DNA of 64,000 nucleotides, from contig NZ_BAKG01000001.1 in NCBI RefSeq assembly GCF_000614065.1, positions 124,001 to 188,000 of the forward strand. Reading direction: 5' to 3'. The notes below the pieces were generated by a model. It was not told the origin of the DNA and searched no databases. It was given only the letters and a program-made list of their open reading frames with translations. This stretch comes from Prevotella dentasini JCM 15908. GTDB taxonomy: Bacteria; Bacteroidota; Bacteroidia; Bacteroidales; Bacteroidaceae. This document shows, one piece after another, positions 55,483-64,000 of this stretch (positions are counted from its first letter, which is position 1; each line of letters starts with the position of its first letter). The position numbers and the translations under genes are program-made.

Positions 55483-58400
55483 ATGATGAAAAAAAGGTTT
55501 CTAAACACGTTGGGCATCTTGCTCCTTGCCCTACTCACCCCCCTCTCTGTTGGTGCCCAACGGCCCCAACGCACGATGGGGCCAAACACGGAGCTTAAAA
55601 AACGAGTTCCCTCACAAGCTCGAAAACATCTTGGGGCATCAGCCAAGCCAAGTCCTCGTCTTGACACTCGTCAGTTGCAGCAGAGGTATGCAGGGAATAA
55701 TTACCTGCGCAATGCAGCGAAGATACCATTGACTTATGGGAACACGAACTTGTTTGCTCCTCCAGTGCAAACTATGCCTCTCTATGCCGGCAGCGATGCC
55801 CCTGTATTTTGGGGAAATGTTGTGGGACAGGCTTCTTGGGAGAACCTCCAGCCTTCAGAGTACCGATATGGAATGTACCAGTTCAAGGGTTCGTCGGATA
55901 TTTCTCTCGACAAGCTGGCGGTGCATGAAAACTTCAATGCCAATGGCGGTGGTGCATTCTTCGACGGACAGTTCCATTTCATAACTTACGCAACAATGGA
56001 AGGTGTCGGTACGTTTGCACAGTACTTTGTTTATGATACCAAGACATGGAAAATCGTAAGCACTCAGGAAGTTGCAGATTTGGGCAACATAGCCGTAACT
56101 TCTTCCTACGACCCGGCAACCAAGCGTCTGTATGGTAGTTTCTATCAGTCGGACATGCAAGGCTTCGAGTTTGGATACTATGATTATGCCGACATGAAAA
56201 AAACTACCATCAAGTCTCTGGACGACTGGTATATGGCTATGGCAGTTAATGCCGAGGGCGAATTATATGCCATCGACAAAGTCGGAAATCTCTTGAAGGT
56301 TGACAAGAATACAGGAGCTGAAACTAAAATCGGCCCTACAGGTCTGTCGCCTTACTGGCAGCAGAGTATGACCTTTGACAGAAAGACGGGCAAGCTCTAC
56401 TGGGCAGCTTCGTTCTACAGCTCCCCTTCCGGACTTTATGAAGTAGATACCACAACGGGTAAAGCCGCCAAGATTACCAACTTCCCTGACAATGAGCAAA
56501 TCCTATGTCTCTATGTTCCTGACCCTGCCGCAGCAGAAGGGGCACCTGATAAGATTTCAGACCTTGCAATTAATTTTGAGAAAGGTGCGACAACTGGAAA
56601 CGTAACGTTCACAGCTCCATCTACATCTTATGCCGGTGGAAAGCTGACAGGCACGCTTAACTATGTTGTCAAAGTCAACAACATGCAGAAGGCCCAAGGC
56701 ACTGCCGTTCCCGGTGAGAAGGTGAGCGTACCTCTTACAGTTGACGGAGGACAGACGGTCTTTGAGGTTACGACTTCTAATGAGTCCGGTATTAGTCCGG
56801 CAGCTCAAATGGAATCGTGGATAGGATTCGATACACCGCTTCCACCGACCAACCTTAAGATGGATTTGAACGAAGAGACAGGTCAGGTGAAACTTACTTG
56901 GGACAGGCCTGCGTCTGGTGCGCATGGCGGATATGTGGACTATGACAATATGGTCTATTACGTTTACCGGGTAGGCAGCCTTAAGTCAAAGGCACAAAAG
57001 GGTCTTTCATACGAGGAAACTATTGACGTGAACGGAAAGTTAGACTACTATTATTATGAAGTAGGAGCAGCTAATAAAGAAGGTAATCCGATTGGCGACC
57101 ATGCTTACACCAGAGAATTTGTACTGGGAGCACCTATCAAGCCTGACTTCACAGAGAAATTCGATAGTAATAATAAGTTCAGACTCTTTACCGTCGTTGA
57201 CGTCAATGAAGACGGCAAGACATGGGAATACATGAAGAACGGAAGCACCCGCTTGGCACGTGCAATGGGCAGTGAGACTGTGTCATCCGACGACTGGCTC
57301 ATGTCTCCGCCTCTCCGTCTCGAACCAGAGCAGTTCTATAAAGTTTCCTTCAAGGCACGCCGTGGATTGACGAGCTATCCGGAGAAGCTGTCTGTTTGGT
57401 ACGGAAACGGAAAGAAGCCGAGTGATATGAAGATGCAGATTCTTCCGACTACCGAGCTGCCTGACCAGTCTGACTTTACAACATACACTGCTGAGATTTC
57501 TGTTAAAGAGGCAGGCACCTATTATGTTGGATTCCATGCTGAAAGTGATCCCGGACAATTTGCTGTTTATGTTGACAATATTTCAATTGTAAATGGTGTA
57601 ACATTCGATGCGCCAGACTCTGTTACTAACCTCAAGGCCGTTGCAGGCGCAGAGGGAGCACCACAGGTTACAATCTCCTTCAAGGCACCTACGCAGACCA
57701 TCAAGAAGGACGAACTGACTTCTTTGTCCAAGATTGAGTTGTTCCGCGGCGAGGAACTCATTAAGACATTTGACAATCCACAGCCGGGTGCAGACCTGAC
57801 CTATACCGACGATGCTGTTACAAACGGTCTTGTTACATATACCGTTGCTGCAACAAACGCTGTTGGAACTGGCATGAAGGCCAAGTGCTCTGTGTTCGTT
57901 GGATACGACGTTCCTGTTGCACCGCGCAACATCACGCTGAAGGACAACCTTGACGGAACTCTCGGTCTGTCTTGGGAAACTCCGGGCAAGATAGGTGCAA
58001 ATGGCGGCTACGTGGATGACGAGAATGTTACATACAATGTTTACAGCGTTGACCCGGAGACCGGCGACGCTACGCTGCTTAAGGGCGACCTCGAAGAGAT
58101 GAGCCTCAAGATTGAGAATGTGAAACTTGACGGACGTCAGGATGTTCTCTACTACGATGTTTCCGCTAAGTCTGAAAACAACGAAGAGGGGGAGCATGGC
58201 ATTTCCAACATCATCGTTAAGGGTACTCCTTACGAGTTGCCATATTCCGAGTCTTTGGTCAACGGACTCCTCAAATACAACGATTTCTGGTGGGTAGAGA
58301 CTTCTTCTTCCGATACTCCTGATTTCAAGGCAACAAACGAAATGTCTGCCGACGGCGACGATGGCTGTGTATTCTGGCAGTCTGGTGCCATCGGACAGTG

Positions 58401-60066
58401 GGCATCGTTCAATTCAGGAAAGATTGCCCTGCAGAGTGCTACCAACCCTGAACTCATGTTCAACTACTATGCCGTACCTCAGAAGGACGTGAAGCTCATC
58501 GTTGAGGCTTATCCGGCAGGTAAGGACAAGGAAGAGGTTGCAGAAATCTACTTCAAGACCTTGACCGGAAGTGCAGGATGGCGTCAGGCTATCGTGAACC
58601 TGACCGATGTTAAGGATGCACCTTACACCATTATCAAGTTCCGCATAGAAAGCAATGAGACGACCGTACTGACTGCACTTGACAACTTCCTCATCATGGA
58701 CATGTACAAGTACAATCTGGCTGCTTCCATCAAGTGTCCTACCGCAGGTACTGTCGGAAAGCCGATGACCGTTAACGTAAATGTCAAGAACAATGGTTCC
58801 GAGACCGCATCTGGCTTCACCGTTGACCTCTATGCAGGCAAACGCCTTGTGGAGAGCGTAGACGGCGGTACGCTGAAGATGTTCGAGGACAAGACCTACG
58901 AGTTCACCTACGTTCCCAAGATTGAGGAAGAAGGTACCGTAAACGTACATGCCGTTGCCAATTATAAGGAAGAGCTTGCTCCGGCCGACAACACGACCGA
59001 AGATGTAGCCGTAACCGTCAAGCAGCCTGAACTGCCGACAGTTGTCGACCTCACGGCTTCGACAAGCGGCGAGGGCAACGTCGTGAACCTGAAGTGGAGC
59101 GAGCCGGCATCGCTCGACCGCACCATCATCGACGACATGGAAGGCTATGAGACATGGACCATCGATGCCTTTGGAGACTGGACCGTAATTGACAGAGACC
59201 AGCTGCCGACAACAGGCGTAGAAGGATTCAGATGGGAGAACTTGGGCGTACCGCAGGCTTTCATCGTCTTCGACGCAGCCGAATGTGGACTCGGCGCACT
59301 GCCGCGCTACAAGGCTCATTCCGGCAGCCAGTATCTCGCCAGCTTTGCAGCTTATTCCGAGACAGGAGAGTCTGTCAACGACGACTGGCTGATTTCGCCG
59401 GAACTGAAGGGAGACGCACAGACTATCAGCCTCTGGGCGAAGGGTGCTTCACTGACCTATGTTCCCGAGACCTTCGAAATTCTCTATTCGACGACCGACG
59501 ACAATCCCGAGAGCTTCAAGGTAATCAGCAAGAACAATCCTGAAGGCGACATCTGGTCTGAGTACACTGCCGACCTCCCAGAGGGAACCAAGTACTTTGC
59601 CATCCACTGCATCTCAAACGACAAGCTTGCTCTGCTCATTGACGACATTACGTACCACAACGGCAAGCTGAAGGTAGCAGGTTACACCATCTTCCGCGAT
59701 GGTGAGAAGATTGCCTCTGTTGATGCCGGCGTACATTCGTTCGTCGACGACAAGGCTGCTAACGGCATGCATGTTTACAACGTGAAGGTGAATTATGTTT
59801 CCGACGGTGAGTCTGTATTCTCCAACGATGCAGCCACAACCGTTGTCAACACAATCTCTTCTCTGGGCGACAACACGCTGTCCGTCCGCACATCCAATGG
59901 TGCCATCAAGGTTGAGAATATCGGCGGCGAGCCGGTATATGTCTACACCGCAGGCGGCGTATTGGTATTCCATGCCGACAACCGCAGCGAGGTTACCGTT
60001 CCCGTACAGCGCGGACAGTATCTCGTCAAGGTTGGCTCCAAGACCTTTAATGTAACTGTGAAGTAG
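55483..60066 (+). CDS. Large secreted surface protein with adhesin-like and fibronectin-type domains and T9SS-type tail
   Basis: 1527 residues. The signal peptide is KKRFLNTLGILLLALLTPLS. An N-terminal beta-propeller-like region (about 100-350) is followed by repeated fibronectin III-like units (PPTNLKMDLNEETGQVKLTW; VAPRNITLKDNLDGTLGLSW), which alternate with cleaved-adhesin/choice-of-anchor-J-like domains (SSDDWLMSPPLRL; NDDWLISPELKG). The C-terminal 70 residues (VYVYTAGGVLVFHA, RGQYLVKVGSKTFNVTVK) fit a type IX secretion sorting domain. Likely exported through T9SS and held at the surface, possibly for adhesion or proteolysis-linked functions. Despite its length, it has no frameshift. Confidence 0.85.
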   Translation: MMKKRFLNTLGILLLALLTPLSVGAQRPQRTMGPNTELKKRVPSQARKHLGASAKPSPRLDTRQLQQRYAGNNYLRNAAKIPLTYGNTNLFAPPVQTMPLYAGSDAPVFWGNVVGQASWENLQPSEYRYGMYQFKGSSDISLDKLAVHENFNANGGGAFFDGQFHFITYATMEGVGTFAQYFVYDTKTWKIVSTQEVADLGNIAVTSSYDPATKRLYGSFYQSDMQGFEFGYYDYADMKKTTIKSLDDWYMAMAVNAEGELYAIDKVGNLLKVDKNTGAETKIGPTGLSPYWQQSMTFDRKTGKLYWAASFYSSPSGLYEVDTTTGKAAKITNFPDNEQILCLYVPDPAAAEGAPDKISDLAINFEKGATTGNVTFTAPSTSYAGGKLTGTLNYVVKVNNMQKAQGTAVPGEKVSVPLTVDGGQTVFEVTTSNESGISPAAQMESWIGFDTPLPPTNLKMDLNEETGQVKLTWDRPASGAHGGYVDYDNMVYYVYRVGSLKSKAQKGLSYEETIDVNGKLDYYYYEVGAANKEGNPIGDHAYTREFVLGAPIKPDFTEKFDSNNKFRLFTVVDVNEDGKTWEYMKNGSTRLARAMGSETVSSDDWLMSPPLRLEPEQFYKVSFKARRGLTSYPEKLSVWYGNGKKPSDMKMQILPTTELPDQSDFTTYTAEISVKEAGTYYVGFHAESDPGQFAVYVDNISIVNGVTFDAPDSVTNLKAVAGAEGAPQVTISFKAPTQTIKKDELTSLSKIELFRGEELIKTFDNPQPGADLTYTDDAVTNGLVTYTVAATNAVGTGMKAKCSVFVGYDVPVAPRNITLKDNLDGTLGLSWETPGKIGANGGYVDDENVTYNVYSVDPETGDATLLKGDLEEMSLKIENVKLDGRQDVLYYDVSAKSENNEEGEHGISNIIVKGTPYELPYSESLVNGLLKYNDFWWVETSSSDTPDFKATNEMSADGDDGCVFWQSGAIGQWASFNSGKIALQSATNPELMFNYYAVPQKDVKLIVEAYPAGKDKEEVAEIYFKTLTGSAGWRQAIVNLTDVKDAPYTIIKFRIESNETTVLTALDNFLIMDMYKYNLAASIKCPTAGTVGKPMTVNVNVKNNGSETASGFTVDLYAGKRLVESVDGGTLKMFEDKTYEFTYVPKIEEEGTVNVHAVANYKEELAPADNTTEDVAVTVKQPELPTVVDLTASTSGEGNVVNLKWSEPASLDRTIIDDMEGYETWTIDAFGDWTVIDRDQLPTTGVEGFRWENLGVPQAFIVFDAAECGLGALPRYKAHSGSQYLASFAAYSETGESVNDDWLISPELKGDAQTISLWAKGASLTYVPETFEILYSTTDDNPESFKVISKNNPEGDIWSEYTADLPEGTKYFAIHCISNDKLALLIDDITYHNGKLKVAGYTIFRDGEKIASVDAGVHSFVDDKAANGMHVYNVKVNYVSDGESVFSNDAATTVVNTISSLGDNTLSVRTSNGAIKVENIGGEPVYVYTAGGVLVFHADNRSEVTVPVQRGQYLVKVGSKTFNVTVK

Positions 60067-60193
60067 TCGCAGTGAAAATGTAGATATATCTCCTTCGGGG
60101 GATAAGTCCGTGATTCGTTTACGGAAGAGTAATTCATTTTGTTGCGGTGCGTTGAAACATTGTTTTCAGCGCATCGCTTTTTTGTTTTCTAAT

Positions 60194-60306
60194 TTGTAGG
60201 GACAGACCGCGTGTCTGTCCGCATCGGGATCTGTATCGCTGTGTTGCGTCTGTCTGCTTGTTTTGTTCGTTTTGTTGCGGACAGGCACGGGGCCTGTCCC
60301 TACAGG
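60194..60306. repeat. Inverted pair of REP-like GGGACAG palindromes
   Basis: TGTAGGGACAGACCGCGTGT... (60194-60223) and TGCGGACAGGCACGGGGCCT... ending CCCTACAGG (60276-60306) are the same palindromic unit in opposite orientation. A third copy is at 62557. They lie downstream of the surface protein gene. Confidence 0.65.
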
Positions 60307-60393
60307 TGGGTGGTTTTGTTTATTGACAGATGCGGAGGTGGCTGTTTTGCGGGTCGGCAGATACGGGAAAGGTTGTCCGCACCGCCCGATACC

Positions 60394-60449
60394 CGTACAG
60401 ACGGAAACGGAAGGCCATGCGGACAGCCGGTACAGACGGAAACAAAAGG
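60394..60449. repeat. Short direct repeat GTACAGACGGAAAC
   Basis: GTACAGACGGAAAC followed by GGAAGGCC or AAAAGGCC occurs twice, about 35 bp apart, just before the HU terminator. Confidence 0.5.
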
Positions 60450-60486
60450 CCGCCCCGACTGCTGTGCGTCGGGGCGGCCCGTTTTC
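60448..60486. terminator. Terminator of the HU-type gene
   Basis: Perfect GC-rich stem GGCCGCCCCGAC / GTCGGGGCGGCC with an 8-base loop. T-runs occur on both sides, so it can act in both directions. Confidence 0.75.
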
Positions 60487-60513
60487 AGATACCTGCGGTT
60501 CTTGGCGGCAGGC

Positions 60514-60957
60514 TTACGGCAGAACAGGATTTTCTTCTTCCGATGATTCCTTTTTCTTGCTGTCCTTCACCTGTTCGTAGGTAACGTCGGTCAGCGTGAA
60601 ATACTTGCGCGAGGGCACGAATTTCACCACGGGCTTCTCGATGTGTTCCTGAGCGCGGAAGGTCTTGCCTTTCTCCACGGACTTGCTCTTGAACGAGGGC
60701 TTGAGCGTGCCGAGGTCGCCGAATTCGACAATGTCGCCGTTGGCAACGATGTCGCGCGCTATCTCGGTGGCAAGGTTCAGCACTGCCAGCACCTCCTGTG
60801 GGCTGAAGGTTGTAGCCCTGGCCACGCGTGCACAGAAGTTTCGGAAGTCTACGCGGTGGCGTCCCGTGGGCAGTGCCACTACTACGACTTTTCCATCCTG
60901 TTTGCCGATGTTGAGCTTTCGCTCTCTCAAAATGAATTGTAAAGGCTTGTTTGCCAT
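60514..60957 (-). CDS. HU/IHF-type DNA-binding protein with charged tail
   Basis: A 147-residue protein starting MANKPLQFILRERKLNIGKQ at 60957; an in-frame ATG at 60993 adds 12 doubtful residues. The HU-like fold is seen in RVDFRNFCARVARATTFSPQ, then EVLAVLNLATEIARDIVANG, with a DNA-binding arm region (VEFGDLGTLKPSFKSKSVEK). The C-terminal 20 residues are charged (KDSKKKESSEEENPVLP), unlike plain HU. It belongs to the Bacteroidetes subgroup of long HU-like proteins and presumably shapes the nucleoid. Intact. Confidence 0.85.
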   Translation of the reverse strand: MANKPLQFILRERKLNIGKQDGKVVVVALPTGRHRVDFRNFCARVARATTFSPQEVLAVLNLATEIARDIVANGDIVEFGDLGTLKPSFKSKSVEKGKTFRAQEHIEKPVVKFVPSRKYFTLTDVTYEQVKDSKKKESSEEENPVLP

Positions 60958-61084
60958 GATAATGATAAATCGGTTTCCTGTTGTCAGTCTCATGCGAGCC
61001 GGAAACCATTAAACCCGCAGAGACGGTCGCGCTTTTGGCAACCTGAAAATTATCTTCCTTTTAGGAGTAAATCATCAATGTTTG

Positions 61085-61148
61085 AAAAGTTCGCCAACTT
61101 TTTCAAAAAAGTTCGCCAACTTTTTGCAAAAAGTTCGCCAACTCTTTT
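61085..61148. repeat. Three tandem AAAGTTCGCCAACTTT hairpins
   Basis: AAAAAGTT-CGCC-AACTTTTT recurs three times in about 64 bp (61085, 61106 and 61127 onward). Each unit can form a stem-loop with a CGCC loop; the third is imperfect (AACTCTTTT). They lie between two leftward genes. Confidence 0.65.
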
Positions 61149-61247
61149 AAATATGGTCTTGAGCTTTCAGGAACATGCTCGCGAGCTTTCTGCGGAGAGG
61201 CACTTTCTTTCGGTCTTGCAGGTGCTTCCTGCCGCGCGTCTGTGTCC

Positions 61248-62443
61248 CTACTTTTTCACTATTTTCCGTCCGTCTACGATGTAGATACCGTCCGGCAGTC
61301 TGTCGGGCGACGTGCCCATGCTGACGCCTGCAGGCTGTATATGCCCTTGGGCTGTGGGGCCGCGCCGGTGGCTGCTGAGGCTATGCCGTCTGCGGTCTTC
61401 CTCGTGAAGTAGCCCGTCTCGGGGTTGGCCATCGTTACGTCCGTCTTGCTATTGTCGTATGCCACCGCGCCTACGAGCTGCGTGCAGTCGGAGAACATTC
61501 CTTCTGATTTCCCGCACGTCCACGTATCGTTATTATAGATGGTGGTGAGGGCATCGCAGCCGGAAAACATGTATCTCATGTCGGTAACGTTCTTGGTGTT
61601 GAATCCCGACAGGTCGAGCGACTGGACATCGCAGCCAGCGAACATGGTGTACATGTCGGTAACGTTCTCCGTGTTGAATCCCGACAGGTTGAGCGATTTC
61701 AGGGTTTCGCAGTTATAGAACATGCTGCTCATGTCGGTAACGTTCTCCGTGTCGAATCCCGACAGGTCGAGCGATTGCAGGTTGGTGCCGTTATAGAACA
61801 TGCCGCTCATGTTGGTAACGTTCTTGGTGTTGAATCCCGATAGGTCGAGCGATTTCAGGCCCTCGCATCCAGCGAACATAGCTTCCATGTCGGTAACGTT
61901 CTCCGTGTTGAATCCCGATAGGTCGAGCGATTGCAGGGCATAGCAGCTAATGAACATGGCTTTCATGTTGGTTACGTTCTTGGTGTTGAATCCCGACAGG
62001 TCGAGTGATTTCAGGGCATCGCATTCAGCGAACATGTAGCCCATGTCGGTAACGTCCTCAGTGTTGAGGTTCTCCATGTCTCCGATTTCCTTAAGTGTGG
62101 AACAATAGCCAAACCACAGTCTGGTGCTTGTCGGCCGGTAGTCCTTGAACGATGCGTTGAATACGGCAGTGGTAATTGTCTCGTTCGATTGGATAAAAGA
62201 AGTTCCTGCCCAAGCCGGATAAATTTTTCCTTTCTCATCCTTCTGCGTGTCGCCGATGCCCCAGACGGTGCCCTTTCTGTCCGCGCGCTGTGCATCGTAG
62301 TAGAAGGTCAGGGTGGTCTGGTCTTCGCTGACTACCACGTAGGCTTCCTTGGCCTGTGCCGTTGCCTTTTGTGGCAGTGTCGCCATTGCGATGAACAGCG
62401 CGGCTATCGCCGTCGTCATGTTTTTGAATAGATTTGTTTTCAT
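61248..62443 (-). pseudogene. BspA-family leucine-rich-repeat surface protein (frameshifted at the C-terminus)
   Basis: Signal peptide MKTNLFKNMTTAIAALFIAM, then eight or so 23-residue DUF285/BspA-type repeats with the pattern LKSLDLSGFNTKNVTNM...MF..C (about residues 110-310). The C-terminus as read stops at 61274. One more G near 61338 (CTGCAGG-CGTC) gives LQGVSMGTSPDRLPDGIYIV and DGRKIVKK with a stop at 61248, a typical secretion tail of Prevotella. BspA proteins mediate adhesion to host matrix and to other bacteria. The near-identical repeats could recombine and change in number. Confidence 0.85.
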
Positions 62444-62556
62444 TTTTTGTTTGTTTGATAGCTATATGTGTTTGTTTGGATGATTGATGTTTCTGCTTGT
62501 GTGGACGCGTCCTGTGCGTGTCCGTCTGTTAATCTGTTCCAGTTTGTTTCTCGTTT

Positions 62557-62586
62557 TCGGACAGACACGGGGTCTGTCCCTACAGG
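62557..62586. repeat. REP-like GGGACAG palindrome, third copy
   Basis: TCGGACAGACACGGGGTCTG then TCCCTACAGG, the same unit as at 60276-60306 and in the same orientation. From here to 63024 I see no gene; a leftward frame at 62662-62940 is not convincing. Confidence 0.65.
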
Positions 62587-63024
62587 TTGGGTGTTCGTTT
62601 TGCACATCAGGCAGACGTGGGGTCGTTGGCTGCTTTGTGTGTACGCGTCCCTGTGCAGGTGTCAGTGTTCTGTAGGCTTTGCATGGTTGGCAGAATTAGA
62701 AAGCTCCGCCCGCATCTCCTTGTCGTGAAGATACTTGCCTGTGGTTGCCGACATTCCTGTAGTGGTGTCTTGTGCGGTTAAGTTGATTGTTTTCAATTCA
62801 CGTTCAAAATTAGCCCTTTTTATTGAGAGTGGCAAGGAAAAGTTCGTCAATTTTCCCCGTTTCCCGTGCATTTCCTGTATACTCCCCTCGGATGCAAGGG
62901 CTGTGCTGCTCCCTTTGTGCCCATTGTGCAGGTTCTGCAACGGTGGGGGAATGGCAGGGCAATTATATAAAAGTTGTTTTGATGCCTTTTCAATTACAAA
63001 TTACATATAATATAGCAGCAAAAA

Positions 63025-63055
63025 TTTGATTGTATAAAACTTTTTTGTATCTTTG
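63025..63055 (+). promoter_or_regulatory. Promoter of the last gene
   Basis: TTTG (63025-63028), 19 bp, TATCTTTG (63048-63055), 50 bp before the start at 63106. Confidence 0.75.
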
Positions 63056-63105
63056 CACGGAAAAATTTATGTACTCTGACTTATTCATTTTTAACCGATA
63101 AACAC

Positions 63106-64000
63106 ATGAGAAAAATTTTATTCACAATGTTATGTATTTTCTCATCAATGCTTGTTCAGGCCAAGGAAGACTCCTTGGCGATAGGCTATTGCATGGGAGA
63201 AGTTGCCAAGGCGAGCGTATATGGCAAGAAAGACAAGGGCGACGTTTCTGCCGCTATTCATCTGCCTGCCGCTATGGTAAAGAAGTATGTAGGCAATCGC
63301 ATTGCCTCTGTCCGCGTGGGCTTGGCTTCGCGCGTCAATGTAGACTCCGTAAGGGTATGGGTCCGCTCCGGCTTGGACGGTGCCAATATCTCGGAGGGCC
63401 TGCTCAAGAGAAGCGAGGGACAGAAGATCAACAAGGGCTGGAACGAGGTGGAGTTGTCCGCTCCCGTCAGTATCGGCAATGAAAGCGGTGAGCTTTACAT
63501 AGGCTATACCTGCTACCAGAGAGCGGAAGTTTATGCCATCTCGGTGGTCGGAAGCCCGAGGAACGGCACTTCCTTCATCAACCTGAACGGAAAGTGGGAG
63601 GATATCAAGGATGCCGGGGTTCTTAGCATCGAGGGCGTTTTCGTAGGCGACAAGATGCCGCAGTATGACCTTGAGCTGAACTCCGTTATCTTAGGCCCGA
63701 AGGAGTCGGTTTCGCCCACTACCTATTATGCCAAGATGAACGTAACGAACTTGGCTCTCCGCACGGTCAGCGATTTCAAGATTCGCATTGCTGACCAGAA
63801 TGGCGAGATAGCTGTCGTGCCGTGCAAGGAATCGTTGGCAAGCCGGGAGTTGAAGACCATCAATATTGACTTCGACGCACACCGCAATTTTGATACCAAC
63901 GAGGAGATTACTTTCACCATTTCCGAACTCGGAGAGGGAACTGACGAAGACCTGTCTAACAACAGCCTTGTTGCTGACTTCATCTTCGAGCGCAACGTGC
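63106..64000 (+). CDS. Secreted surface protein, N-terminal part (runs off the window)
   Basis: Opens at 63106 with a signal peptide (MRKILFTMLCIFSSMLVQAK) and stays open for 298 codons to the window end. The first domain (SLAIGYCMGEVAKASVYGKK, GWNEVELSAPVSIGN, LYIGYTCYQ) is all-beta and resembles the N-terminal unit of secreted Prevotella peptidases and adhesins. From about residue 195 a CARDB/fibronectin-like beta domain starts (LELNSVILGPKESVSPTTYY). Domain context and its place near the T9SS-tailed protein suggest a surface role; the function cannot be told from this part. Confidence 0.75.
   Translation, partial: MRKILFTMLCIFSSMLVQAKEDSLAIGYCMGEVAKASVYGKKDKGDVSAAIHLPAAMVKKYVGNRIASVRVGLASRVNVDSVRVWVRSGLDGANISEGLLKRSEGQKINKGWNEVELSAPVSIGNESGELYIGYTCYQRAEVYAISVVGSPRNGTSFINLNGKWEDIKDAGVLSIEGVFVGDKMPQYDLELNSVILGPKESVSPTTYYAKMNVTNLALRTVSDFKIRIADQNGEIAVVPCKESLASRELKTINIDFDAHRNFDTNEEITFTISELGEGTDEDLSNNSLVADFIFERNV

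Noticed and set aside
61085-61148. Triple repeat as a CRISPR array
   Set aside because: Units are about 21 bp, adjoining, without spacers, and palindromic throughout.
62662-62940. Leftward 92-residue frame in the last large gap
   Set aside because: No start signal, no hydrophobic core pattern, and it crosses sequence next to REP-like repeats; no support beyond being open.

Overview
The window reads as chromosome of a Bacteroidales bacterium, most likely Prevotella in the broad sense. Promoters are of the Bacteroidetes type (TTTG, about 19-20 bp, then TAnnTTTG), Shine-Dalgarno sites are mostly absent, and the gene set fits: DUF4271-hemD, an SDR-type threonine dehydrogenase with kbl, KorAB, a TGS-uridine kinase fusion, BspA-like repeats and a T9SS-type sorting tail. 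The core is fairly GC-rich; the inserted elements are clearly AT-richer. Species cannot be decided from the sequence.

Layout. 1-2.6 kb: hemD (partial), DUF4271 and metK, one leftward operon. 3.1-9.5 kb: a membrane-anchored winged-helix regulator with an outer-membrane beta-barrel protein, a secreted starch-binding-module protein with a 57-residue peptide, and an alpha/beta hydrolase. 9.7-15.1 kb: Na/Pi cotransporter, nucleoside kinase, glycosyltransferase 9 and DUF4254. 15.4-18.3 kb: acpP, fabF and rnc, then tRNA-Arg. 18.9-22.4 kb: an insertion-sequence pile-up (IS4, IS256-like, IS982 remnant) that cuts one small gene into three pieces. 22.4-32.3 kb: cysS, a TPR protein, a BlaI/M56 pair with visible operators, korA-korB and a mannose-1-phosphate guanylyltransferase. 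32.8-46.2 kb: an integrative mobilizable element in the 3' end of tRNA-Leu, bounded by a 13-bp direct repeat. 46.3-48.7 kb: small orphan genes, a second IS256-like copy and an IS982 fragment. 48.7-54.7 kb: proC, argR, a DUF59 protein, lpxH, a probable small RNA and the threonine catabolism pair. 55-64 kb: secreted surface proteins, an HU-type protein and dispersed palindromic repeats.

The integrative element has a tyrosine integrase, an excisionase-like helix-turn-helix protein, a helicase and primase for replication, MobC, relaxase and an oriT-like structure for transfer. Its cargo is a restriction-modification module: XRE controller, a methyltransferase fusing a C5-cytosine and an N6-adenine domain, an HNH nuclease, and three unrecognised small genes of which two encode membrane/coiled-coil proteins.

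A striking property of the whole window is the number of genes broken by what looks like one missing base, often in a short G or C run: at least fifteen cases, including korA, manC, proC and the element's methyltransferase. Intact continuations in a neighbouring frame make sequencing or assembly deletions the likeliest cause. These genes are given with full reconstructed extents and marked as frameshifted.
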